Shown here in pieces: positions 19,988 through 31,642 of a stretch of 64,000 bases of DNA; within the stretch, counting starts at the first letter, position 1, and each line of letters starts with the position of its first letter. Below the pieces are notes generated by a model, which worked only from the letters and a program-made list of their open reading frames with translations, searched no databases and was not told where the DNA came from. Origin of the DNA: Ryuthela nishihirai (taxonomy: Eukaryota; Arthropoda; Arachnida; Araneae; Heptathelidae); NCBI GenBank assembly GCA_038380435.1, contig JAWZYU010000007.1:25647001-25711000 (forward strand), written 5' to 3'. Both the position numbers and the translations under genes were made by a program.

Positions 19988-20321
19988 CAGTGGACCCCCG
20001 ATATAACGCGCATGTCGGGCGGGAAACAACACCCGCGTTATAAGGTGAACCGCGTTATACCGAGCGGCGCGGTGGCAACACAATAAATTTCACACTGTAA
20101 GCTTTTCTTTTACTCATCATGCATACAATAATTAAACACTATTCAAAATACATGCAGGAACTCAATACATACACAATTACTCAATATGCAGTAACAATAA
20201 AATGCGATACTCACTAACGCCGCACGGACCTGTATAAACATGTTTGAACTTATCGCGAACATCGCCCGCGCTATAACCGAGTGCGCGGTATAGCGAGCAG
20301 CGCTATAACGAAGGTTCACTG
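19988..20321. mobile_element. MITE of Tc1/mariner-pogo type
   Basis: Ends CAGTGGACCCCCGATATAAC and, on the other strand, CAGTGAACCTTCGTTATAGC, flanked by TA (19986-19987 and 20322-20323). GC-rich subterminal palindromic motifs (CGCGTTATA / TATAGCGAGC) repeat inside. 334 bp, non-coding, so mobilised in trans if at all. Confidence 0.8.
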
Positions 20322-20323
20322 TA

Positions 20324-21059
20324 TTATGTTATGAAGCAGGCAGCACGCGGCCCGCCAAGACTGGTAACCAATACGTTTATTTAACTTTTGACAACACTGG
20401 ATTCTTTAATTAAAATTATAAGTACGTACACGGTACATGAATTAAATAAACGTATTTCGGAAAACATTTCCATTTATATATAAGGGAAACTATTGCGCAT
20501 AAATGTATATGTCGGAGCCCGATCGTAGAATTGCTCATATCATGAAATGCCCGATCATTTCATGAAATAGTGGCATTTCATGATATGAGCAATTCTACGA
20601 TCGGGCTCCGACATGTATACACATGTCTCGAGGTCATTCAAATGTACGTACTTTGCGCATGGCAATGAGTCACGAAATGCCAGTAGAGTCGGAAGCTATT
20701 CGTTAGCAGTCAGTGAACGAATACTGCGTTGTAGTCTAGTTTGCACATAAAAATTTTCATCTGTTTTTTTGTTTTGCGGCCCGCGATTTAATATATAATA
20801 CTTAATATGGCCCTCGGTGGTTAACGAGTTTGACATGCCTGTTATAAAGCATGAATATCATACTTAAAGTTAACTGTGAAACTTAGGTCACGGTTAAGTT
20901 GCTTTATTTTTCATTTCACTTTCACGCAGCTTTATGAAAAATTCGGTTCCGAAAAGGCTTTGGGAAAGCTTATAAACCTTTACAGTTCAATTCCACACGA
21001 CTGCTTTTATTTTTGTTAAATTCGCATAAAATGCCCGAGTGTACCTGTATTTTAATCCT
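20324..21059. other. Stretch with a 43-bp perfect hairpin and no gene
   Basis: A/T-rich DNA with short frames only, apart from the hairpin at 20509-20614. The segment around 20760-20840 (GCGGCCCGCGATTTAATA) may be an old hAT end, but this is too weak to call. Confidence 0.35.
20509..20614. repeat. Perfect inverted repeat, 43-bp arms
   Basis: Arms 20509-20551 and 20572-20614 are exact complements (ATGTCGGAGCCCGATCG and following) around a 20-nt loop. No matching copy elsewhere in the window and no clear target-site duplication. Confidence 0.9.
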
Positions 21060-21110
21060 TTAAGCAGTTGCTTACCACAAAATGCTGACAGGTGCCTATC
21101 AGTATAATAC
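21060..21110 (-). repeat. SINE family B, short fragment
   Basis: TTAAGCAGTTGCTTACCAC and GACAGGTGCCTATCAGT match the 3' body of family B in minus orientation. The rest is missing. Confidence 0.6.
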
Positions 21111-21207
21111 GTCGAACGAAGTTTCTTAAAAAATCCATCAAAATTCTGGAAATCTTGCCTGACTCACTTTACAGCAAATAAGAAATTTGTTCACAAATAT
21201 CATGACG

Positions 21208-21438
21208 TTGGTCATCCGTTGAATGGGACGTTAAGACGTGACCCGTGTGTGGGAGAACCATACCCTGTGTGCACGTTAAACAACACGTTGAACGGCCCTG
21301 ACGGGAGGCTACCATCATCTCCCAACAGCTGTTCCAGTGGGTCCCACCCACAGCCTTTTCTGAGCCTTCGGGGTACTTGTGACCTGGCCATTTAACCCAT
21401 GGTGCGCAAAAAAGTGCCGCTCAGAGATAAAACAATCC
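21208..21438 (+). repeat. SINE family A, 5'-truncated and diverged
   Basis: Starts in the body at GGTCATCCGTTGAATGGGAC and runs to AAAACAATCC. It has an extra TGTG within the CCCTGTGTGCACG segment. No head and no clear flanking duplication. Confidence 0.85.
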
Positions 21439-21702
21439 TACTGAAAGCCAGTTGAAAAATATCAAACGAAAACGAAAGATTTCAGCATATTTAAATTTCA
21501 GATTCTCAACAATATTCGTTTAAGCATTTTAAAATTTATTAAAAATTAATATTTTTGCATCGAAAGAACCCAGTTTGAAAATTATATGAACTATAAATAA
21601 CAAAGCCTTTGGCATAATATTTCACTGAAATAAAGAATAAGAACATTTATCAAATTCTGTCAAATGTCAGTTTTCATAAGTTTTAGCGAAAAACATTTTA
21701 GA

Positions 21703-22093
21703 GTTGTTGTTTGGGTTGTTTTACCTCTGAGCGGCACTTTTTTGCACACCATGGGCTAAATGGCCAGGTCACATGGACCCCGAAGGCTCAGAGAAGATTG
21801 GGGGAGGGGACCCACTGGAACAGCTGTTGGGAGACAGATGGTAGCCTCCCGTCAAGGCCATCCAGCGTGTTCTTTAACGTGCACAGGGTATGGCTCTCCC
21901 GCACACGGTACACCGGCTTAACGTCCCATCCGACGGACGGCGGCCTTTCCAAGCCCATCGGTGTCTCCTACTGACCGTGGGCAGGGCGGGGAATTTTGCG
22001 GAGATAAATCTCAACGCTGACCCAGCTGGGACTTGAACCTGGGAACTACAGATTACGAGCCTGGCGCGCTACCGATTGAGCCACCCCCGTCCC
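21703..22093 (-). repeat. SINE family A, full-length
   Basis: Tail at left (GTTGTTTGGGTTGTTTTAC), head at right (complement of GGCTCAATCGGTAGC). An exact 14-bp target-site duplication AAAAACATTTTAGA lies at 21689-21702 and 22094-22107. Confidence 0.95.
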
Positions 22094-22107
22094 AAAAACA
22101 TTTTAGA

Positions 22108-22788
22108 ACGGGATAACTTGTTATATGTTAAATTTTTTCATATGAATTTAAATGCGGAAAAAAATGGTGTCGATGACCAAAATCAGAATAATCTTTCTTT
22201 AGTACACTGTAACTACCTCCAGAGGTATTGCCGTATATAGTCTTATCTAAAAGTTACGGTGATTGAAATGCGACTTTACAAATTCAAAAACATAGACTGT
22301 CTAAATAATCTTGACAGGATAGTGTACTTCGTTAACATATGAACTTTCTGCTAATGAATATGCATTATGTACCGAAGTGTCTTGAAAATCAGAGAATTGA
22401 ATTTCTGAGAATGTCTATGTATCTCTTTTGCACGCAATTAAACGTAAGGAATAAATTATCAAACTTTACACCGCAAGTCGTGTGCCTTTGAAGTCATCTG
22501 TGGTCGGTTTCAGAAATAATTTATTTTATGGACTATGAAACAAATGAAGTTTGCTCCCCATGAAATTATGGAAACCACTATAATTTGATCTCTAGGATTA
22601 AGCCGTGGGTTTGTAATGTGGAGCTGCCACTTTGATGCTGGTCAGTATAATTTTGTCTGTAGAGTTTATGTAAGCTAAGCCAAGTCACTAATCAGTGTGG
22701 TTGAGGAAATCAGTAGCGTTTGATTAGTTTTGTAGTTAGACAAACTATATTATTTTCTTTACTATATTTAATTTCTAGACAATAATTA
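22108..22788. other. AT-rich stretch, nothing recognised
   Basis: No frame of note, no inverted repeat and no known family between two SINE A copies. Confidence 0.4.
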
Positions 22789-22800
22789 CCTCCTTTAAAG

Positions 22801-23221
22801 TTCGGGGCGGGGGTGGCTCAGTCGGTAGCGCGCCAGGCTCGTAATCTATAGTTCCCAGATTCGAGTCCTAATCTATAGTTCCCAGATTCGAGTCCCAGCT
22901 GGGTCAGCGTTGAGATTTAACTCCGCAAAATTCCCCACCCTGCCCACGGTCAGTAGGGGACACCGATGGGCTCTGAAAGGCCGCCGTCCGTCGGATGGGA
23001 CGTTAAGCCGTGGCCCCGTGTGCGGGAGAGCCATACCCTGTGCACGTTAAAGAACACGCTGGATGGCCTTGACGGGAGGCTACCATCTGTCTCCCAACAG
23101 CTGTTCCAGTGGGTCCCCTCCCCCAACCTTCTCTGAGCTTTCGGGGTCCATGTGACCTGGCCATTTAGCCCATTGTGTGCAAAAAGTGCCGCTCAGAGGT
23201 AAAACAACCCAACAACCCAAG
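22801..23221 (+). repeat. SINE family A with duplicated box B
   Basis: Full-length copy with an exact 12-bp target-site duplication CCTCCTTTAAAG (22789-22800 and 23222-23233). A 27-bp tandem duplication (22842-22868 and 22869-22895) repeats the segment with box B (AGATTCGAGTCC), so this copy has two B boxes. Confidence 0.95.
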
Positions 23222-23233
23222 CCTCCTTTAAAG

Positions 23234-24639
23234 ATGGGCAAAATAATAATAATAACAATAAAAACCATTTAAAATAACCCAGTTTTCAAAATATAATTTT
23301 ATAACGTCAAATTAATATTAAATTATTATAAATGCATCTGTGCTAATTTTTATTCCCCACAAAACCCGGAGCGTAGATCTTTGCTGCATGTTTTGTGAAA
23401 ATTTCTAGGATGTATAGTAACCACAAAATGATCATGTAATTTTTCGCTATGATCATGTAATTTTTGAAAGGCTTAAAATACTGGAACCCGGCATTTAATA
23501 GATTAACAACTTTAATAATACAATATTAAAAAGTTAATAAGTAATAAATGGAAGAAAAGAATATTTGTTTTAAAATTCAACAAAGGTTTTGTAAAATAAA
23601 AATGAACTTTGTATACAGATATAAAACGTTTATTAATTATAAAAATTTATTTATATTATTAAATAACAGAAATATGTATCTCAAAAATGGTTTCAAATAG
23701 AATATTGCGTATTATATCAATATCTCCATAGCCACTATATCAACTATTTCCATCTAAACCAGCTGTTTCGGGTTTCTGTATATGCTCCATTTGGCTCTTT
23801 GTGTAAGAAAAAAATATCTCTCTATGCCAGTCCTCTGTCTAATAAAGGGACAAAAAATCTCTTATAACAAAGGAAAAAATTTGACATTTCGGAAATTTGA
23901 TAGCGTTTTTCTTTATAATGTGCATTTGGTTGCGTGGTACATTCCCTAAACACTTTTCTAATCTCTCCAGAATAATCATTAAAAGGAAAGTTTTCGAATT
24001 TGTAAACATCATTTGTCTTTATAAGGAATAAGGACTTTTTAAAGTTTTTTATGTTTAGTGAGAGCAACATAAAAAAACTTTTTTTTTACTTCTAGAGTAT
24101 GTATTACGATACAGCTTCCGCACTGCTCAGACCTTTTAAGCATCTAGTTTATAGATTGTCTGTGGAATGCATCCCAGCTGCAGTAAAGGGCAGACGATAA
24201 TCCTACATGCGAGTCACCATTACACTCCATTCCTCTTGATTGCAAAATCAATCTCTTCTTTGAAGATGACAGAGAAAGGAATCGCTTGCTCTTGTTCACT
24301 TCCTTCCGCCTTTGACAAAAACAGGAGGATCACAAAAGCAACTTCATTGAAGTAGCGAGGACAGATGATAGACAGTAACTTTTCATCTTTTAAGGTGACG
24401 AAAAGAACAACTTGGGAAACAATGAGAAAGGATATTATTGAAACATGGCGGAAGCAAAAATTTAAGGATTTGTCAAATACGTGTTACATTAGTTCCTATC
24501 TGACAGAAACAGGACTCTGTGGGAGAGCACTGACAGTGGATGATCGAGTGATCATCAGTAAACAATCTACAACAGGAAAAGTTAGATATAATAATGATAA
24601 TCGTGATGGTGGTGATTGCAGAGAGTAAAAACAAAATGG
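23234..24639. other. AT-rich stretch without a recognised gene
   Basis: Simple AT-rich sequence with a short direct repeat (ATGATCATGTAATTTTT, near 23427 and 23451). An 87-codon frame at 24365-24628 (MIDSNFSSFKVTKRTTWETM...) matches no family I know and has no supporting context. Confidence 0.4.
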
Positions 24640-24730
24640 GTAGAGTTGGGTTATTTTGCTTGTGAGTAGCAATTGTTTTTGAACGCAGTGGGTTAAATGG
24701 CCATGTCATAAGTACCTCAAGGGCTCAGAG
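24640..24730 (-). repeat. SINE family A, diverged 3' fragment
   Basis: GAGTTGGGTTATTTTGC, then GGGTTAAATGGCCATGTC and AAGGGCTCAGAGAA match the 3' part of the family with many changes. It is followed at once by a younger copy in the same orientation. Confidence 0.7.
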
Positions 24731-25123
24731 AATTGGATTTGATTGTTTTACCTCTGAGCGGCACTTTTTTGCACACCATGGGCTAAGTGGCAAGGCCACA
24801 AGGACCCCGAAGGCTCAGAGAAGGTTGGGAGAGGGGACCCACTGGAACAGCTGTTGGGAGACAGATGGTAGCCTCCCGTCAAGGCCATCCAGCGTGTTCT
24901 TTAACGTTCACAGGGTATGGCTCTCCCGCACACGGGGCCACGGCTTAACGTCCCATCCGACGGACTGCGGACTTTTCAACCCATCGGTGTCCCCTACTGA
25001 CCGTGGGCAGGGCGGGGAATTTTTCGGAGATAAATCTCAACGCTGACTCAGCTGGGACTCGAACCTGGGAACTACAGATTACGAACCTGGCGCGCTACCG
25101 ACTGAGCCCCCCCCCCCCGCCAC
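24731..25123 (-). repeat. SINE family A, near full-length
   Basis: Runs from TTGGATTTGATTGTTTTAC to the complement of the G-rich leader, with box B and box A present. The target-site duplication is unclear; a weak CTCA.AGAG match flanks it. Inserted at the end of an older SINE A fragment. Confidence 0.9.
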
Positions 25124-25371
25124 TCAAAGAGTAGTACTTTATTAGTAATTATAGAGCATAAAAAGTATTTGCCGTTTATTTGTTAAATTTAAAATATTTC
25201 TTTTCTCACACCCCTCTGGGTAAATGCGGCAGATTTGTGCTGTCAGTGGAATATCTCTTGATACTCTACTACCGAAATTTCAACCATAAACAGATCACTT
25301 GAAACATTGTCGTTTCCATATTTAGTTATCTCTAGCGATATAGATTAAAATTATCTACGTATTGTATTTGA

Positions 25372-25566
25372 CAAATAAATAATAAATAAATACCCCCTCA
25401 AGCAGCTGCTTGCCACAGAGGTCTGACAGGAGCCTATCAGTTTATATGCCATAGTAGAAGGTCTGTGAGGATGGCAGGACCTCAGCAGAAAAACAACACA
25501 CACATCCATGCCTTACCCGGGGCTCCTTAGATCAGTAGCCAAGCGTGCTAACCACTCGGCCATGGG
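25372..25566 (-). repeat. SINE family B
   Basis: Tail AAATAATAAATAAATACCCC, body GCAGCTGCTTGCCACAGAGG and box A complement at the right. A short deletion removed most of box B (GGGGCTCCTTAG in place of GGCTCGAACCCAGG). Confidence 0.88.
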
Positions 25567-25619
25567 ACGGCTCCTACGAATTGTAATATTTCCTTAGTAC
25601 CAATCCAATAGAAAAAGAG

Positions 25620-26130
25620 TTTTCTAATTATCTCTCAAAACAAAACAACTGCATAGGGGGGCAACTCATTTCAATGGAAACTTCATAACATTCAGATTAC
25701 AGCACCAAAAGTTCAAATTTACATTATAAAACCATCATTTGCAATACTCGTTTAAAATTTTCGAATTTTCAACTTTTCCACCGTTAGAGGGCTGATTTAT
25801 AGCTTTTGGGAGATTCGAAATGGGCGAATAGTAATATTTAATCATTACCTAATCCAACCTAAACAGAATTTTTAGCTTATCTCTAAATGCCAACAATTCT
25901 CTGTTAAAACAAAAAGTTGCATTTTTCCACCTCCTCTGGGTCTAAGGGAATCAACTCATTGCTGCCAATAAAAATTTCATGACCTATCCAATCCACCACC
26001 AAAATTGCAAATTCCCAGCATAACTACATCGTTTGTAACATTTGGCTGAAATATTTGAATTTTCAAAAATTTCCTCCGTTAGAGGGCGCGATTATAAATT
26101 TTGGAAGATTGTAAAGTGCAAATTTTAATA
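25620..26130 (+). repeat. Modular repeat E, two units
   Basis: Two successive units of about 240 bp sharing AACTCATT..TG.CAAT, CATCGTTTG.AA.A, a TTTTCAACTTTTCCACCG block and CCGTTAGAGGGC, each followed by ATTATA or TTTATAGCTTTTGG. Similar units recur at 28380-28567, about 46900-47450, 47640-47830 and 63420-63560. Non-coding, class unknown. Confidence 0.65.
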
Positions 26131-28360
26131 TTTTATCAATATAAAATTTTTGTGTTGAATAGGTAAAGAAAAAAAAAAGTATATCTTGAAGTAAAAAAAA
26201 AAAGCTGCCTTTTCCCCATCACCCCCTGGGTTGGGTTGTTATGAACAGATCGCAATCTGTTCATAACTTGGTAAGCATTTTCGTCAGAAACTACGAATTT
26301 CATCAGCGCGTCGTATGACCTTGGCGGGTCCGCTTCTGTTCCCAAGGAGAAGAGGCCGCAAGAGCATAACGAATTTCTTTTCCCAAGAGGGGGCTTGAAA
26401 CAGCCATGGATCTGCTCCACACCCTACTAGTACACCATTAAACACTCGCTTCAATCAAGATAACAATGTGAACGAGCCATAGATCTGTTTTCACATCCGT
26501 ACTTCGAAGGAACCCAACGCTAATTCAAGCTGCGGTTCAATGAGCACGTTTCCCTAGGGGACGACGCCCGCCGGAAACATCCCAATTGGCGGACGGAAAA
26601 AACAAATGCCAACCAGCCCATTGTGTTCAAGTAGTCCCTTAATGGCTTCCCACACTATTTCTGGGAACAATAAGCACACGGAATAAACAATATTCATGGG
26701 AAGAAGCCAAGATGCTGACACCCCAGAATCGCAAGACAACGGGAGCCGGGGATGACCAATGAGAAAGAGGGAGGGCCAACAATAGGACCCGACGTCGAAA
26801 AGGGACCAGTTTTCTTTTTGAAAGAGAGAGATAGAAGAAGAGCAAGCTGAAAGACAGTCAGCTGCAGAGCGGATGGGAAAGACAGATGTTTCGAAAGTGT
26901 GTTCGATTTCTCTTCAAAGTTAGAGTTAGAACGCTGAGCGATAGCCTCTCACTTTAGAGATGTGAAGGAGAAGGTCGATGACCATCTTGAAAAACTATGT
27001 TTGAACGATCTCCTAAAACAGAGTTACTGAACAACTGTGCTGATCAACAATGGTTGGGCCCTCGAAATAACGCCGCCAGGGACATTTTAGCTTAAAAAAG
27101 CTTTCCCTGCTGATCAGAAAAATATTCATCTCATTGCCGATGATCTTTCGTGCCTGCTGCCGTGTGATGTTCCACGTCATCCCTCCGAGTGCCGTCGCAT
27201 GTGATCACGACGCTGCAATCAACACGAACAAAGTTCCTGTTAAAGACAATAGTTTGCCTGTCTCTAATTCCCATGCTGCTGCTTCAATCTGCCGCTAGCG
27301 TAGAAGTGATAAAAGGTATGAATCAATTATATTTTCTTTCATAAACTATAAAGTTCGCGCATCAGTTTAAGTCAGATCTGTATTTAAAAAGGACAATAAA
27401 AAATTGCAGATCGCGAAGTCGCCCGACGTGGGTTAAATAAAAAGTCCCTGATGACTTTGATTGCTTCTTATGAAACTAATCCATTTAATTTGTAAGAGCA
27501 AGCATGAGCTCTAGTTCATGGGAGAAAAATGTATTCATGTTCTGAAAAGTATCAACTATTAAATTGTTGTCTTTTATGATTAAGAAATAGTTAGCCTTAT
27601 TTTGCTGGTCGGTGTAACCTGTCTGATTAATATAGGAAGAAATATCTACGACTGTCAGGCTAAAGGCCTTTTTAGATTTTTTTTTGTTCAGGCTGTGTAT
27701 ATTTATTTTGGATTTCGCCAAAATAGTCATATGCTAAGGGGAGGCCCTCTGTCCCGGCATCTGGAAAGTTAATTGAAGGGGCAGTGCCCCGAGGGACGGA
27801 TGTCGCCCAACTGCTAGCGGACGGCCCAGATGGTCAGGAGAGAAAGAAAGGAAAAAAAAGGGTTTGGCAACGATGAGGGAGAGCCGGTCGAGTTTCGGAA
27901 GGAGACGGACGAGAAATTGTAAAGCTGGGAAATGCCGACTGGTAATAGCGGCATTGGCTCTGTAAATACAGCTGAACAGGCATAGTAAGCTGGTGTGTTG
28001 GTAATCTATGTAATTGAGCATATGTCCTCGTCCAGCAAGTATGTTTGGAAGGTTAAATAAATCTTTGTTATTTTTAAGTAAAGTCTGAAGTTGAACTAAT
28101 TTATGGGGAAGGAGCCTCAGTATCGAGTCTCTGCAATTGTATTATAAACCGTTGATTTTATCCGAAAGACTCTTTCACCCGTCGCGTATAGCGATCGAAC
28201 CGAGGGAACGTCCTAAGTGGTCCCAATAGACCGACAAACGAAGAGTTAACATCACAACGACCAACAAACTTTTAATAAGAAATCAATGCAACATCCCAAT
28301 TGGCGGATATAAATATTAGAATAAAATATGTGTAAGCTTGTTTAGAAGGAGAAGAACGAT
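26131..28360. other. Unassigned 2.2-kb stretch of higher GC content
   Basis: Contains a 13-bp perfect hairpin (26238-26267) and a 17-bp exact repeat, ACATCCCAATTGGCGGA, near 26576 and 28291. Several minus frames of 61-95 codons occur, none recognisable. An AATAAA near 28055 sits in a context that could be the 3' part of an old LTR, but no second LTR, primer site or gag-pol was found. Confidence 0.3.
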
Positions 28361-28567
28361 TATTTTTCTTTCCCCCCCTCTAACATGTTAACTCATTATT
28401 GACAATAGAAACTTCGTTACCTTCACATTCAACAACAAAAATTTCAGATTCCTAGCATAAACACATCGTTTGCAATATTCGTTTGAAAATTGCAAATTTC
28501 CAAGTTTTTCCACAGCTAGAGGGCGCAATATAGCTTCTGGAATATTCGGAAAGTGCGAATCGTAATA
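28361..28567 (+). repeat. Modular repeat E, left part of a unit split by a MITE
   Basis: Contains ACTCATTATTGACAATAG, CACATCGTTTGCAATATTCG and CTAGAGGGCGCAATATAGC and is cut at GCGAATCGTAATA. The unit resumes after the MITE at 29583 with TTTCATCAATACC and continues to ATTTATCTCT, as in the copy at 47640. Confidence 0.65.
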
Positions 28568-29580
28568 CAGTCGAACCTCATTTAACGTCACGCTCTGTTT
28601 AGGTCTTTTCGCTTAGCATCAAAGCTTCCATTGGCATACATGGGTTCGTTTCTACGTCACCTACTCCGTTTACCGCCGCTGTGGCCTATTTTAAAAAGCT
28701 GTTGAATGACAGGAAATAATAGAACACCCCACACAGTTTCTTCAAACCTCTCGCAAGAGATTCTCTTTGAACTACAAAAGAAGGAAGCACCGTCACACTA
28801 GATTTGGGTTGGGTTGGGTTGTTTTACCTCTGAGCGGCATTATTTTTCTTCCCCCCCCCCTAACAGGTTAACTCATTATTGGAGAAGGTTGGGGGAGGGG
28901 ACCCACTGGAACAGCTGTTGGGAGACAGATGGTAGCCCCCCGTCAAGGCCATCCAGCGTGTTCTTTAACGTGCACAGGGTATGTCTCTCCCGCACACGGG
29001 GCCACGGCTTAACGTCTCATCCGACGGACGGCGGCGTTTCCAAGCCCATCAGTGTCCCCTACTGACCGTGGGCAGGGCGGGGAATTTTGCGGAGATAAAT
29101 CTCAACGCTGACCCAGCTGGGACTCGCACCTGGGAACTACAGATTACGAGCCTGGCGCGCTACCAACTGAGCCACCCCCGCCCCCCGTCACACTAGAGAT
29201 TCCTCCTGCAGAAGAAGAGGTACACTACATAGAACTCCCTGATACTTTTGCGGGAGACTCTTCTTCCCAACACTAATCCTTCTCCTCCTCGCCTCTCCAT
29301 CACCTCAAGCTCATAATGTACAAGACTAATATAAGTATAGTTTTTTTATTGTTGTTATTTGTTTATTATTCAACTTGTATGTGCAAATGCATGCTAATCA
29401 ATATGCGTAAAAACATTAGTTATGAACCTCAAAACGTTTACAAAGTCTTTAATAGCTTTGTGGCAATAAATCTTTACCTCTGGGTCTCTGAAAAGGATTA
29501 CCTAAAACCCATTGAACGTGTAATTCGTTTAACATCACTTTTCTCAGAACGAAATAGTGATGTTAAACGAGGGTCGACTG
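28568..29580. mobile_element. Non-autonomous pogo/Tc1-type transposon with a nested SINE
   Basis: Ends CAGTCGAACCTCATTTAACG and, on the other strand, CAGTCGACCCTCGTTTAACA, flanked by TA (28566-28567 and 29581-29582). About 620 bp without the nested SINE; no transposase fragment recognised. The sequences on either side join into one uninterrupted unit of repeat E, which confirms the insertion. Confidence 0.8.
28803..29185 (-). repeat. SINE family A with a foreign internal patch
   Basis: Exact 12-bp target-site duplication CGTCACACTAGA (28791-28802, 29186-29197). Near the tail about 60 bp of the family sequence (TTTTTTGCACACCATGG and following) is replaced by about 44 bp at 28838-28881 that matches repeat E at about 28358-28402 (ATTATTTTTCTT, a C run, GTTAACTCATTATTG). 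Confidence 0.92.
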
Positions 29581-29582
29581 TA

Positions 29583-30106
29583 TTTCATCAATACCTATCG
29601 AAGAAAAAAATAATTCATAATTTATCTCTATAAAGAAAAAAGTTTGATGTCTACAGACGACAAAGTGAAACTATTATCTCGGTGTTTTTAATTGAAAACG
29701 AGATTTTAAAAAATGGTGATTCAACTCAGTTTCAACAGAAGGAAGACCTTTGCAGTTAATAGGGACATAGGGGACACGATATCACTTGAGTAAAGCTTTA
29801 AGCACAGAGGGAAACAAAATCTGACAGTATTTTTAGAACAGTCGAAGAAAATGGAACATAGAGAAAGAGAAAGGGAAGATATCGGGAGAATTAATATAGA
29901 ATGGAATGTATTGCAGTAAGTTAGAAAACAAAAAATTTAAAACATTTATTTTGCTAAAATAAAAGCGGTAGTAGTAAAAAAAAAAAGTTTCATTACCGAA
30001 AATTATCAATATAAATATATGTACTTTATAATACAATATATAGTCAGCCCTCGATTTACATGGGGAGTTGCTTACTTAAAAAACGCCAATTAAATCAAAA
30101 ACGTTT
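29583..30106. other. End of repeat E unit, then AT-rich DNA
   Basis: 29583-29680 continues the interrupted unit of repeat E and shares TTTGATGTCT and GACAAAGTGAAAC-type phrases with about 47965-48025. The rest is AT-rich. A motif at 30044-30062 (CAGCCCTCGATTTACATGG) resembles a pogo-type end, but no partner was found. Confidence 0.45.
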
Positions 30107-30140
30107 ATCATCATCATCATCATCCTCAAGCAGCCATGGG

Positions 30141-31625
30141 CTACGGAGGTCCAACCAGACCGTGCAATTTAGTTCTCCAAGCAAGTCTATCCTGAGCTAC
30201 ATCTACTGCATCTGGCCACTGCACACCAATTCTAACAAGGTCCTGTTTGACATTGTCTGCCCACCGCATCCTAGGTCTCCCCTTCTTTCTGAGGCCTTTA
30301 GGCACACTGTTCATAACCCTATTCGCCAATCTATAATTATTCATACGGGCAACATGGCCAAACCAACGGAGTCTCTCTCTGCACAATATGCTGCTTAAAG
30401 GAGGTTGCAAACTCCTTTTCCTAATCTCATCATTAGTTACAAAGTTGAACCACCTAATGCCCAAGATACTGCGTAAGCATCTGGAATCAAAAGCATCTAG
30501 TTTCCTGTTATCTTGTTTACAAAGTGTCCAAGTTTCACTACCATAACTAACCCTAGAAAGAACCAAACTATTATACAGTCTAATTTTAGTCTTTAGGTGT
30601 ATACGCCTATTTCTCCACACTCTCCATAGATTCTTAAAAGTCCCAGCAGCAATCCCTATTCGTCTGTTAATCTCATGCCGCACATCACCATTATCTGTTA
30701 CATAGCTCCCAAGATAATTAAACTGTGACACCTGCTCAAGACTGCAACCATTCAGATTAACTGAATCACAGCCTGCCTGACCAATTTTCATCACTTTAGT
30801 TTTCTCTCTGTTTATAACCAAACCTACTCTACTACCAGTCTCATCAACGGCTCGAATGAAAGAGTTCATCTCATCAACATCATTTGCCAGAAGGGCTAAA
30901 TCATCAGCATAATCTAAATCAGAAATTTTCCTATCTCCAGCCCATTTAAGGCCAAAATCTTTCCCTTGAAGTGAATTTCGCATAACATAATCAATAACCA
31001 AGCTAAAGAGAAAAGGAGACAAAATGCACCCTTGTCGAACACCAGAAGTAATGCTAAACCAATTGCTACAAGCCTTACCAACTCTCACACACGACTCAGT
31101 GTTATTATAGAGAGCTTTCATAATGTTAACTAACTTGTCTGGTATACCATATGATCTCACAATCAACCACAAATTATGACGATCAACAGAGTCGAAAGCC
31201 TTTTTGAAATCAACAAAGCTAGCAACCAAAGGTTTCTGAAACTCTAAACATTTCTCAAGAATCTGCCTAAGTGAAAATATCTGATCTACACATCCCCTAC
31301 CACTTCTGAATCCACATTGCTCATCACGCAATTGCCTGTCAACCAGATTCTTAATTCTATTAAGCACAATCATGGAAAGAACTTTACCTGGAACAGAGAG
31401 TAGGCTGATACCCCTATAGTTATCACAAGAACTGCGATCACCTTTTTTGAAAATAGGGATAACAATAGCTCTGGTAAAATCCTTAGGAACCATGCCTTTA
31501 TCATAAAAGAGATTCAGAATTTCAGTCATCCAAGTGGTAACCGAAACATTCCCAGCTCTAAGCATTTCCGTAGTAATTTCATCTACCCCTGGGGATTTAT
31601 GAAGTTTAAGTTTAGAAACAGCCAA
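30141..31625 (-). pseudogene. LINE reverse transcriptase half
   Basis: 494 open codons downstream of a frameshift; the true frame extends upstream to about 31710, where PIVCNDDRCIGGFNVGPITQ is readable. Reverse transcriptase blocks in order: KLHKSPGVDEITTEML, AIVIPIFKKGDRSSCDNYRG, SFVDFKKAFDSVDR (first catalytic Asp), GVRQGCILSPFLF, and DLDYADDLALLA with the YADD active site. The thumb and C-terminal region include LSRVSYGSETWTL and RERLRWFGHVARM, common in RTE-type LINE proteins. It would copy its own RNA at nicked target DNA. No premature stop inside this half. Confidence 0.9.
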
Positions 31626-31642
31626 ACTAACTTCAGATTGTG

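Noticed and set aside
30044..30062. pogo-type terminus CAGCCCTCGATTTACATGG beside the LINE
   Set aside because: No partner terminus found on the far side of the LINE, so an element cannot be delimited.
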